A stretch of 32,561 bases of DNA, taken from positions 1 to 32,561 of the forward strand of contig JAIQFX010000061.1 in NCBI GenBank assembly GCA_020073005.1, read 5' to 3'. Both the position numbers and the translations under genes were made by a program. The notes under the pieces were generated by a model that searched no databases, was not told the origin of the DNA, and was given only the letters and a program-made list of their open reading frames with translations. The stretch comes from Terriglobia bacterium (lineage in GTDB: Bacteria; Acidobacteriota; Vicinamibacteria; Vicinamibacterales; CAVVIG01). Below, piece by piece: positions 24,033-31,157 of the stretch (its first letter is position 1; every line of letters begins with the position of its first letter).

Positions 24033-25931
24033 ATGAAGCCCCAACGTTTGTTCGCAGCCTTCGTAGTGAGTGGCGGCCTGCTCGTGTTGTCCGCCTGCGG
24101 GAGCAGCAACGAAGGCGCTCTCCCTCCCACGGCCACGAGCACACCGACAGCAACACTCACGCGGACACAGACGAGCACGTCGACAGCCACCGCGACCACA
24201 ACCCGTACGAACACGCCAACGCCAACGGCGAGCGCAACGCGCACGAACACACCAACCGCAACGGCCACGCAGACACAGACACCCACTCCGACGCTGACGG
24301 CAACTGCAACCTCGACGGCGTCTCCGACCTTCACGCCCACCGCGACGCCAATCGCCGTGCCCGACAATCTGCAGGTACCAGCGGGGAACAGCAAGTTCCT
24401 CGTGGGGCACGCCACGGGCACTCAGGACTACATTTGCCTGCCATGCCCGAACGCAATTACGCCTGCGGCGATGTGCCCCGCCTCCGGCTTCGCCTGGGCA
24501 TTCTTCGGGCCGCAGGCCACGTTGTTCGACGACAATAGCGAGCAAATCATCACCCACTTCCTCAGCCCCAACTTCAGCCCGCTCTCGCCTGAGACTAGTG
24601 GCACACTGCGCGCTACCTGGCAGGACTCCAACGACACCAGCAGCGTCTGGGCCAAGGCGATGGCCACGTCCACCGATCCTGCCTTCGTCGCGCCGGATGC
24701 GATTCCGTGGCTCCTGCTGCAGGTGGTCGGAGCCCAGTGCGGGCCGACCGGCGGCAACACGCTAACGGAGACCACCTTCATCCAGCGGCTAGCCACCTCA
24801 GGCGGCATCGCCCCCTCGACCGACAAATGCGCCCAAGCAGCCGACGTCGGCAACAAAGCGCTGGTGCCCTACACTGCCACCTACGTCTTCTACCAGGCCG
24901 ACACACCTTCCACGGCGGACTCGCTTTATATCGGCGATCAAACAGATCTGCCAACTGCCAGCGCCAGTACGGTGAAGCGTTTCGACGCCCAGACCGGACG
25001 GTGTCAGGGCGCCTTCGTCACCGCCGATAGCGGCGGTCTACACGGACCCCGGGGCCTCGTGTTCGACAACGCCGGCCCGCTTCTGGTCGCCAACCAGAAT
25101 CAGGATCTTCCTCTCAACGGTACGGTCCTGCGCTACGACGGCACCACCGGAGCGTTCTCGAAGGCGATCGTCCCTGACAGCGATCCGCACGCACCGTTTG
25201 GTCCCCGCGGTATGATCCTGTGGAACCACACCACCCTGTACGTGGCCGATATCGGCGCAGGGCCCGGAGCACCGGGAAAACTACTGGCGTTTACCAAGGA
25301 CGGGGAGTTTGTTGCCGATCGCACGCCTGATCCCGTGACCGAGTTTCCGGGCATGTTGGCAGCGGAGTTCCATCCGCGTGGTGTGGTGATCGGGCCGGAT
25401 CACCTCCTCTATGTGTCGAACGAGCCCGACCTCAACAGCGGGCTCGGAGGGCAAATCCTTCGTTTCGACCCCGAGACGGGGGCTTTCAAAGACGTCTTCA
25501 TCGCCAGTACGGGTGGCGTCAGCTGCGATTGCGTCAATGAGCTCAACCGGCCCGAGGGTGTCGTCTTCGGCCCCGACGGCAACCTGTACACCGCCGCCTT
25601 CCGAGCGGACCTGACCGACAGCGACAAGATCCTGATCTTCGCAGGCCCCGATGGCGCAAGCCCTGGCGCCTACGTCGGCAGGATCGACCTCGATGTTGCC
25701 GGTCAGGACCGTGAGTTCGCACAAGCCCTGCTCTTCGGCCCTGGTGGACGTCTTTTCGTCCCGATCAGCGGCATTTTCGGACCCGATGCGGGAGCCGTGC
25801 GCCGCTACGACGTGACCACCAAGGAGTTCGACGTCTTCGTGCCGCCGCGTCCGCAAGGCGGTCCTCTGGGAGCCCCGTGGTATCTGACTTTTGGAAAGAC
25901 GGATCCCGCAACGCTCGCCTACGGCGAATGA
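24033..25931 (+). CDS. Lipoprotein with Thr/Pro repeat linker, DUF3455 domain and NHL/SMP-30-type beta-propeller
   Basis: A 632-residue lipoprotein. The ATG at 24033 (AAGGAG nine bases upstream) opens a signal peptide ending in the lipobox LVLSAC with Cys22; an in-frame ATG at 23997 also has AGGAGG. Residues about 31-110 are a TPTAT/TNTPTAT low-complexity linker. A DUF3455 domain follows ([62 protein letters not shown]). From about residue 290 there are propeller blades with [51 protein letters not shown] and [17 protein letters not shown]. Fusion of the two domains is unusual. Probably exposed on the outer membrane; ligand unknown. Confidence 0.85.
   Translation: MKPQRLFAAFVVSGGLLVLSACGSSNEGALPPTATSTPTATLTRTQTSTSTATATTTRTNTPTPTASATRTNTPTATATQTQTPTPTLTATATSTASPTFTPTATPIAVPDNLQVPAGNSKFLVGHATGTQDYICLPCPNAITPAAMCPASGFAWAFFGPQATLFDDNSEQIITHFLSPNFSPLSPETSGTLRATWQDSNDTSSVWAKAMATSTDPAFVAPDAIPWLLLQVVGAQCGPTGGNTLTETTFIQRLATSGGIAPSTDKCAQAADVGNKALVPYTATYVFYQADTPSTADSLYIGDQTDLPTASASTVKRFDAQTGRCQGAFVTADSGGLHGPRGLVFDNAGPLLVANQNQDLPLNGTVLRYDGTTGAFSKAIVPDSDPHAPFGPRGMILWNHTTLYVADIGAGPGAPGKLLAFTKDGEFVADRTPDPVTEFPGMLAAEFHPRGVVIGPDHLLYVSNEPDLNSGLGGQILRFDPETGAFKDVFIASTGGVSCDCVNELNRPEGVVFGPDGNLYTAAFRADLTDSDKILIFAGPDGASPGAYVGRIDLDVAGQDREFAQALLFGPGGRLFVPISGIFGPDAGAVRRYDVTTKEFDVFVPPRPQGGPLGAPWYLTFGKTDPATLAYGE
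24123..24357 (+). repeat. Coding Thr/Pro-rich repeat
   Basis: Degenerate ACG/CCA/ACC-type codons encode repeated TPT, TAT and TNTPT units in the lipoprotein linker. Such linkers place an outer-membrane lipoprotein domain away from the surface and are often O-glycosylated. Confidence 0.8.
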
Positions 25932-25972
25932 GAAGAACGAAACCGATGAAGCAGCGGTAAGGAGCAGCGCAG

Positions 25973-26008
25973 AGCGCGGAGATGTGGAGAGGTTCACATC
26001 TCCGCGCT
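25973..26008 (+). terminator. Hairpin terminator after the DUF3455 lipoprotein gene
   Basis: A perfect 14-base stem (AGCGCGGAGATGTG and complement) with an eight-base loop GAGAGGTT lies 42 bases past the stop. It is followed by CTTACC rather than a T-run, so termination is likely but not certain. Confidence 0.6.
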
Positions 26009-26086
26009 TACCACTTCGGTGGAAGGAGACGAGACATGACCGCGAAGCGCCAAGCCACCACCTGCTTGCATCCCATTGACACTGCG

Positions 26087-26336
26087 CCTTTCACATTGAC
26101 AATGACGTCCACGGCCGTTAGGACTGCTGCCCGACTCGCCTACGTCCTGACCCAGTGCTGCGACGGGCCGAAGGCCTTGTTTTCCGAGCGCCAGGCACTG
26201 CACATCCTGCACGGTGATCGCGACGTCACGGTGATGGAGACGCCGGGCGTGGTTCATTTCTTCAGCGGGGTGGCGGCAGGGCTGTGCAGGCAAGAGAACC
26301 TTTGTCGCTTCGGCGACCTCTCAGAGCGCAGAGAGG
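26087..26336 (+). pseudogene. Decayed copy of the TolB-like lipoprotein family
   Basis: A fragment reading ARLAYVLTQCCDGPKALFSE then RQALHILHGDRDVTVMETPG, closely matching residues 47-85 of the gene at 28328. The DNA is also similar. A promoter-like segment (26087-26124) is shared with the gene at 28328, but the distance to LAYV is 39 bases here against 344 there, so about 305 bases carrying the leader, signal peptide and lipobox are deleted. Similarity ends near 26,336. Without a signal peptide and propeller it cannot work. Confidence 0.75.
26096..26124 (+). promoter_or_regulatory. Copy A of a shared promoter-like element
   Basis: TTGACA (26096-26101), 17 bases, TAGGAC (26119-26124), inside a segment shared with 28,103-28,149 (TGACACTGCGCCTTTCA followed by TTGACAATGACGTCC). 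It lies ahead of the decayed copy. Confidence 0.5.
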
Positions 26337-26393
26337 TTAACCCTGTCGCACTAGGGGTGGAAAGTACCACGGCATGCCCCACACGTCACCGCT

Positions 26394-27860
26394 TCACCGG
26401 CGCACGGTACTCGCCCAGGGGCCGGCAAGCTCTACGGTTCGCGTGCCGTCGGCTTCGGTCACGAAGCCGCGCGTGTCGGTGAGCGCGCGGAGCCCGGTCC
26501 CATCCGGTCGCATCGCAAAGATCTGCCCGCCGTTGGATTGCGTCCCGGAGAGATTACAGCTGGTGTAGAACAGAACTGTCGCGGTGACCGAATCCACTCC
26601 CAAACCATACATACGGCACCCAGGTGGCAGGACAGCGGAGCATCCGTCGCGGCTGTGTTCTCCCTCACCAAAGTGCGTGAGCTGGCGCAAGTCGGTAGCC
26701 AGCCTGTCGATGGAGAAGATCTGACAGTTCTCGAACGGGTTCTCACGAAACGGATCGGCAGATGCGACGAAGAACACCCGTTGCTTATCCGCACTCAGAC
26801 GTGCATTGGCAGTATCTACGCGCCGAAAGTTCGTCAGCTGAAGCGCCTGATCGCGATCGAAGACAAAGGCTTCAAAAATTGCACCAGGACCGTTTACCGG
26901 CACGCCCGGCACCTGTACCCCTGCGGCGGCCGGCTCCTCGCCGGTAATTTCGGGAATCTCCACGATGTGGCCGCCGGGGGGCGCGATGACTTTGAGTTCC
27001 TGGGGTAGATCGCTGCCGTCAGCCTTGACGAGGAAGTAGGTGAAGCTGCCGTCCGGGTTGTTGGTGGCGAACACAATCGTCTCGTCATCCAGGAAGAACA
27101 GCGGTCCGATCGGGATCGCAGCGGGGTCAAGTCCGGGTGCGGGCGGGAGGTGGGTGACCTGGGTGCGCTTGCCGGTGACCACATCCACTGTCACGACCTG
27201 GACAGCGTCTTCGCCTTCGGGGTCAGGCCCCCGATCGCTAAAGACGATGGCCCGGCCGTTCGGGCTGAAATTTATTTGGGTGTTAAAGCTGGCTCGGAAA
27301 CCGACTGGACTGGTGAAATCCGCAACGACCCTGAAGCAAGCATCCTGACTGGCGTCGCCGAGCCGCTGTAAGCCGCTGCCGTCGGCATGCACCAAGAACA
27401 TCCCCTTCTGATCCTCTGACACCAAGCTGCCGGCGCCAAATCGGCGAAAGAGCGAGAAGTCATCCGCAACCTCGAACACGACGGTGGACCCGTCCCGGCT
27501 CACTCCCAGCCTCTGAAAGACACCGGCCGCCACTCCGACCTCGCCGATGCGCAGTCGGCCCAATAAGGAGCACAGCCCGAGCGCATCCGGCAGCGGCCCG
27601 ATCGGTGGGAATTGCAGCGCGGTCACCGGCTGACGGTCTGCCTGCCGTATGCGCAGCTCTTGCCGGAGCACGGCTTCCGCACGATCCACAATGCACGTAT
27701 CGTTGGTCACGACGTAGGCCAGCGTGCGAATGGCGGCCTCGGACGGTGCCGGGCTGCCACCGCCACCGCCGCCGCATGCAGCGAGCGCGAACGGTAGGGC
27801 TAACAGGCCCAGCGCCAGCGTAAACGGCCACACCGTAGATCGGTTCATGTGTTGCCGCAT
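26394..27860 (-). CDS. TolB-like beta-propeller lipoprotein, paralog 1
   Basis: A 488-residue lipoprotein; ATG at 27860 (or 27848, giving MNRSTVWPF). Lipobox LPFALAAC is followed by six Gly residues, then IRTLAYVVTNDTC. Propeller motifs are [72 protein letters not shown] and GGQIFAMRPDGTGLRALTDT, the last block with the WD40/PD40-like PDG turn. TolB-like propellers bind peptides or other ligands; this family is not assigned. It is transcribed opposite to the other paralogs and is tail to tail with the decayed copy. Confidence 0.82.
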   Translation of the reverse strand: MRQHMNRSTVWPFTLALGLLALPFALAACGGGGGGSPAPSEAAIRTLAYVVTNDTCIVDRAEAVLRQELRIRQADRQPVTALQFPPIGPLPDALGLCSLLGRLRIGEVGVAAGVFQRLGVSRDGSTVVFEVADDFSLFRRFGAGSLVSEDQKGMFLVHADGSGLQRLGDASQDACFRVVADFTSPVGFRASFNTQINFSPNGRAIVFSDRGPDPEGEDAVQVVTVDVVTGKRTQVTHLPPAPGLDPAAIPIGPLFFLDDETIVFATNNPDGSFTYFLVKADGSDLPQELKVIAPPGGHIVEIPEITGEEPAAAGVQVPGVPVNGPGAIFEAFVFDRDQALQLTNFRRVDTANARLSADKQRVFFVASADPFRENPFENCQIFSIDRLATDLRQLTHFGEGEHSRDGCSAVLPPGCRMYGLGVDSVTATVLFYTSCNLSGTQSNGGQIFAMRPDGTGLRALTDTRGFVTEADGTRTVELAGPWASTVRR

Positions 27861-27888
27861 TTAGGGGTCACTCACCTGTTTACCCGAT

Positions 27889-27917
27889 ATTGTACGGCTG
27901 TCATTGGGACACCCCAA
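27889..27917 (-). promoter_or_regulatory. Candidate promoter of paralog 1
   Basis: On the minus strand TTGGGG (27912-27917), 17 bases, TACAAT (27889-27894), which would give a leader of about 22 bases before the ATG at 27860. The -35 is weak. Confidence 0.4.
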
Positions 27918-28120
27918 CATTGGAACGAACCGAACCGCTGCAGAACGCTGCTTCATGCTACCTCTCTTGGTCAAGGTGAAGGCGCGTGCGTTTGGGAGGG
28001 CGAAGCCGTCGTGCTTCCCGTGCGAGCCGCAAACGTGACCGATGCCGAGGATGGTACGGAGAAGAGTACCGCTTTTACGTGCGGCGGGTCAACCTCTCTC
28101 CCTGACACTGCGCCTTTCAT

Positions 28121-28149
28121 TTGACAATGACGTCCGCGGCCGTTAAGGT
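28121..28149 (+). promoter_or_regulatory. Copy B of the shared promoter-like element, upstream of paralog 2
   Basis: TTGACA (28121-28126), 17 bases, TAAGGT (28144-28149), within the segment shared with 26087-26124. Because the segment precedes both an intact and a decayed copy and the -35 is perfect, it is likely the promoter, about 180 bases upstream of the start codon. Confidence 0.55.
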
Positions 28150-28327
28150 CGATCCCTCGACACGTACCCGGCCCGCACGCGGGCCACTCCGGCCCCCATT
28201 GCAAAGCGCACAAGTCCTCACACGGACTCCAAACGTCCCGGCAACTCGCGCGCCCGTGTGACAGGGGTTCTACAGTAAGAAAAGGGGGGCCCCTGCCGAT
28301 GAGAGAATCGAACACGGAAATCCGCCC

Positions 28328-29809
28328 GTGAATGGGCGCCCTCACATTCCCAGGACGTCGGTCGCTCACGGTATCGCCGTCATGTGTGCCGCTGTTCTGC
28401 TCGCCCTCAGCGCGTGCGGCGGCGGAGGGGACAGTAACGGCACTCCGCCCAGCGAGATCGGCACGCTGGCCTACGTGGTGACCGAGTGCCACGACGAGCC
28501 GAGGGGCGTCTTTTTCGAGCGCCAGGCGCTGCACGTCCTGCACGGTGATCAGGACGTCACGGTGATGAAGACCCCGGAATTGGGTCCGGTCTTCACCGGG
28601 GTGGTGGGACTGTGCAGGGCCTCCACCCTTTCCCGCGATGGCAGCCTCTCAATTGAGCGAGAGGCATTTCAAGGACTCGCGGTGAGCCCTGACGGAGCCG
28701 CGGTGGTGTTCGAAGTCTCAGATGACTTCTCCGTCAATCCTCCGTTGCCACTCCATCTGCCGCCGGAACAGAAGGGCATCTTCTTCGTGGGCGCCGATGG
28801 CAGCGACTTGCGCCCGCTGGGCCCACCCAGCCGACTGCCTTTCTTCGTCATCTCAAGTAGTGGAGCCAACTTCATAGGGCCAGGCTTCGCGTTCAGCCCG
28901 GACGGCCGGCTGGTCACCTTCGCCGACACGGGACCAGACGCGGCAGGCAACGAGGCCGGCCAGGTGGTCACGCTCGACGTATACAGCCGCCAGCGGCGGC
29001 AGGTGACGCATCTGCCGCCGGGAGTCCCACCTGCGGATTTTGCGCATATTCCAGGCGTCATATTGCCTGCCTTCATCGATAACCAGACCATCGGTTTCTT
29101 TACCGACGCATATGGCTTGACCCCCACCGGTAATCTCGCTCCGTTCACGGTGAGTTTGAGTGATGGAACCGTCAAAGCAGCCCCGCTTCCGGTGACTTTG
29201 CCGGACAGCCAGATCATTCCGACCTTCTTCATTACCGGCGACAAGCCGACCGCTATCGTTCTGGGTGTGCCCGGTAAACCGCAGAACGAGTTTCCGGGGG
29301 TGGCAAACCTTATCACGGAGGTTTTTGCCGTCGATGGCCCGAACCTGCTTCAACTCACCAACTTTCGGCGCGTGGATACCGGCGGCTCGATTTTTGACGT
29401 CGATCGGCAGACCGTGTACTTCAGTGCTTCCGCCAATCCCTTCCGGTCCAATCCGTCGGAGAACTGTCAGATCTTCTCGATCGACCGGCTCGGTGGCGAC
29501 TTGCGTCAGCTCACCCAGTTCAGCGAAGCGCCGCACGCAACGAGCGGATGCTTCCATTCCAATCCGCCCATCGTCGGATGTGCAGAAGCCATTCTCAAGC
29601 AAGATCCCAGAACGCGGATGCTGGTCTTCGACTCAACCTGCGATCCGCTCGGCACCAATAATCATTTTGGCGCTCAGATCTTCGCCATGCATCCGGACGG
29701 CAGCGGCTTGCGTCAGCTGACCCAGACGCAGGGCGTGGTGACCCAACCGGACGGCACGGTGACTCGCGAGTTGCCCGGCCCCAGCGCCTACGGGCCGTAT
29801 CTACCCTGA
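28328..29809 (+). CDS. TolB-like beta-propeller lipoprotein, paralog 2
   Basis: A 493-residue lipoprotein from a GTG at 28328; an ATG at 28382 would leave too short a signal peptide. Lipobox LALSAC is followed by Gly-rich GGGGD, then GTLAYVVTECHDEPRG. It shares with the other copies VSPDGAAVVFEVSDDFSV, PPEQKGIFFVGADGSDLR, FSPDGRLVTFADTGPD, QVTHLPP, LQLTNFRRVDT, NPSENCQIFSIDR and IFAMHPDGSGLRQLTQTQG. Cys residues in ENCQIF, SGC, GCAE and DSTCDP are kept in similar places, suggesting disulfides. It heads a probable operon with the barrel gene (58 bases) and paralog 3. Confidence 0.85.
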   Translation: MNGRPHIPRTSVAHGIAVMCAAVLLALSACGGGGDSNGTPPSEIGTLAYVVTECHDEPRGVFFERQALHVLHGDQDVTVMKTPELGPVFTGVVGLCRASTLSRDGSLSIEREAFQGLAVSPDGAAVVFEVSDDFSVNPPLPLHLPPEQKGIFFVGADGSDLRPLGPPSRLPFFVISSSGANFIGPGFAFSPDGRLVTFADTGPDAAGNEAGQVVTLDVYSRQRRQVTHLPPGVPPADFAHIPGVILPAFIDNQTIGFFTDAYGLTPTGNLAPFTVSLSDGTVKAAPLPVTLPDSQIIPTFFITGDKPTAIVLGVPGKPQNEFPGVANLITEVFAVDGPNLLQLTNFRRVDTGGSIFDVDRQTVYFSASANPFRSNPSENCQIFSIDRLGGDLRQLTQFSEAPHATSGCFHSNPPIVGCAEAILKQDPRTRMLVFDSTCDPLGTNNHFGAQIFAMHPDGSGLRQLTQTQGVVTQPDGTVTRELPGPSAYGPYLP

Positions 29810-29867
29810 CCCGCGAAACTGCATGGGTGCACCGCGGGGCCATTTCAAGGGCAAAAGAGGGAGCATA

Positions 29868-31151
29868 ATGTTGATGAGCGTCTTCACTCAAAGGGTGCGA
29901 GCACGGCTCGCTGCAGTAGCGGCGGGTGTGGCTGCCGTGGCATTGACAGCGTCGGTCGCCAGCGCCGGGAAGCTGGCCGACGTCTTCACCAGCGGCGAAC
30001 TGGCGGGGCTGAAGATGGGGCCCATCGGGCCGGCGCTTGCGAACACGGTGGCATCGACGTACCCGGTCGCGTCCGCCAGCTCCGGCGTGACCTACGTCTA
30101 CAATCCCAAGCTCGAAGCCTTCGAACGACAGGCGGGAGTCCTCGGCCCGATCATCGGCGAGCGCGCCGAGACCATCGGTCAGGGGCAGATCAACATCGGC
30201 GTGAGCTATTCCGCCGTGGACTTCTCGACGATCAATGGCGATAGCTTGGGCAACCTGGTCAACCAGCCGAGCGTCGGCGGCCGCGTCGTATCGTTCCCAG
30301 TGCCCGGCGGTGTGACGCTCAAGGACGGCCGGTTCACCACCTTCCTACCGGTCGAAGTCCAGGCCAACATCGACGTGCAGGCCGACATCGGCACACCGTC
30401 GATCACCTACGGCATCACCCCGGATCTGGATGTCAACCTGAGCCTGCCGCTCATCCAGACGTACCTCAATGTGAAAGTGAACGAGACGGTTCCCGACCCG
30501 CGGCTGCCGCAGTTCATGCTGCGCGACTGCAACCCCAACGGCCCCGCCGATGATCCGAACACGTGCAAGCCCAACGAGATCCGCCCAACCATGATCAACC
30601 ATCAGGCCGCGGACCGCGCCACGGGCTTCGGCGACCTTTTGCTGCGCCTGAAGTACACTATCCTGCGAGACAAGCCGCTCGATCTGGCCGCCGGGCTCGG
30701 CGTCAGCTTCCCGAGCGGCGACCCCGACAATTTCCAGGGCACCGGCAACTACCAAGTGCAACCGGCGCTGGTAGTGTCGAAGATCATCGCCGAGCGTTTC
30801 GAGCCGTTGCTCAACTTGGGCGTCAATATCAACGCCGACAACGTCGACCGGAGCAGCTTCCACTGGGCGGTCGGTGGCACGGCGGCGGTCTACGGTCCGC
30901 TGACCGCCGCGGCGGTGTTCCTCGGCCGCAATGAGTTCAATGCGCAAACCGATTCGGTCAGCGAGCCGTTCTTCTTCCAGATCAACCGCAACGACTACTA
31001 CGACTTCTCCTTCGGCATGCGCTGTCTGTTCGCGGAGACCGGCGTCATCTCGGCCAATGTCATCGTGCCGCTCAACCGTGACGGCTTGCGGGCCGATTAC
31101 ATCCCGACGCTCGAGGCGGAATACGCCTTCACCGGGCCGTGGAACAGGTAG
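29868..31151 (+). CDS. Outer-membrane beta-barrel protein, transporter-like (MetA-pathway-of-phenol-degradation type)
   Basis: A 427-residue protein from the ATG at 29868 with GAGGGAG five bases upstream; MLMSVFTQRVRARLAAVAAG leads a cleaved signal peptide ending ASVASAG. The mature part has alternating amphipathic strands (INIGVSYSAVDFSTI, ITPDLDVNLSLPLIQTYLNV, GFGDLLLRLKYTILR, LDLAAGLGVSFPSGDPDN) with an aromatic C-terminal part EYAFTGPWNR. These match outer-membrane barrels annotated as transporters or phenol-degradation MetA-like proteins, often used as a channel for hydrophobic molecules. It lies between two paralogous lipoprotein genes. Confidence 0.8.
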   Translation: MLMSVFTQRVRARLAAVAAGVAAVALTASVASAGKLADVFTSGELAGLKMGPIGPALANTVASTYPVASASSGVTYVYNPKLEAFERQAGVLGPIIGERAETIGQGQINIGVSYSAVDFSTINGDSLGNLVNQPSVGGRVVSFPVPGGVTLKDGRFTTFLPVEVQANIDVQADIGTPSITYGITPDLDVNLSLPLIQTYLNVKVNETVPDPRLPQFMLRDCNPNGPADDPNTCKPNEIRPTMINHQAADRATGFGDLLLRLKYTILRDKPLDLAAGLGVSFPSGDPDNFQGTGNYQVQPALVVSKIIAERFEPLLNLGVNINADNVDRSSFHWAVGGTAAVYGPLTAAAVFLGRNEFNAQTDSVSEPFFFQINRNDYYDFSFGMRCLFAETGVISANVIVPLNRDGLRADYIPTLEAEYAFTGPWNR

Positions 31152-31157
31152 GAGTCA

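Larger units (their letters stand above)
27861..28327. other. Intergenic region between divergent lipoprotein genes, with promoters
   Basis: A 467-base gap holding promoter candidates for both divergent genes and the long leader of the plus-strand gene. An open frame at 27,849-28,124 has no ribosome site and no recognised homology, so it is treated as non-coding. Apart from promoter-like elements at 27,889-27,917 and 28,103-28,149, nothing else was recognised. Confidence 0.55.

Noticed and set aside
24123-24357. CRISPR or satellite repeat
   Set aside because: The repeat is codon-based and encodes a Thr/Pro linker in the open frame of the lipoprotein.
27849-28124. Open frame of 91 residues between divergent lipoprotein genes
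   Set aside because: No ribosome site, no recognised similarity, and it overlaps the promoter of paralog 1 and the shared promoter block.
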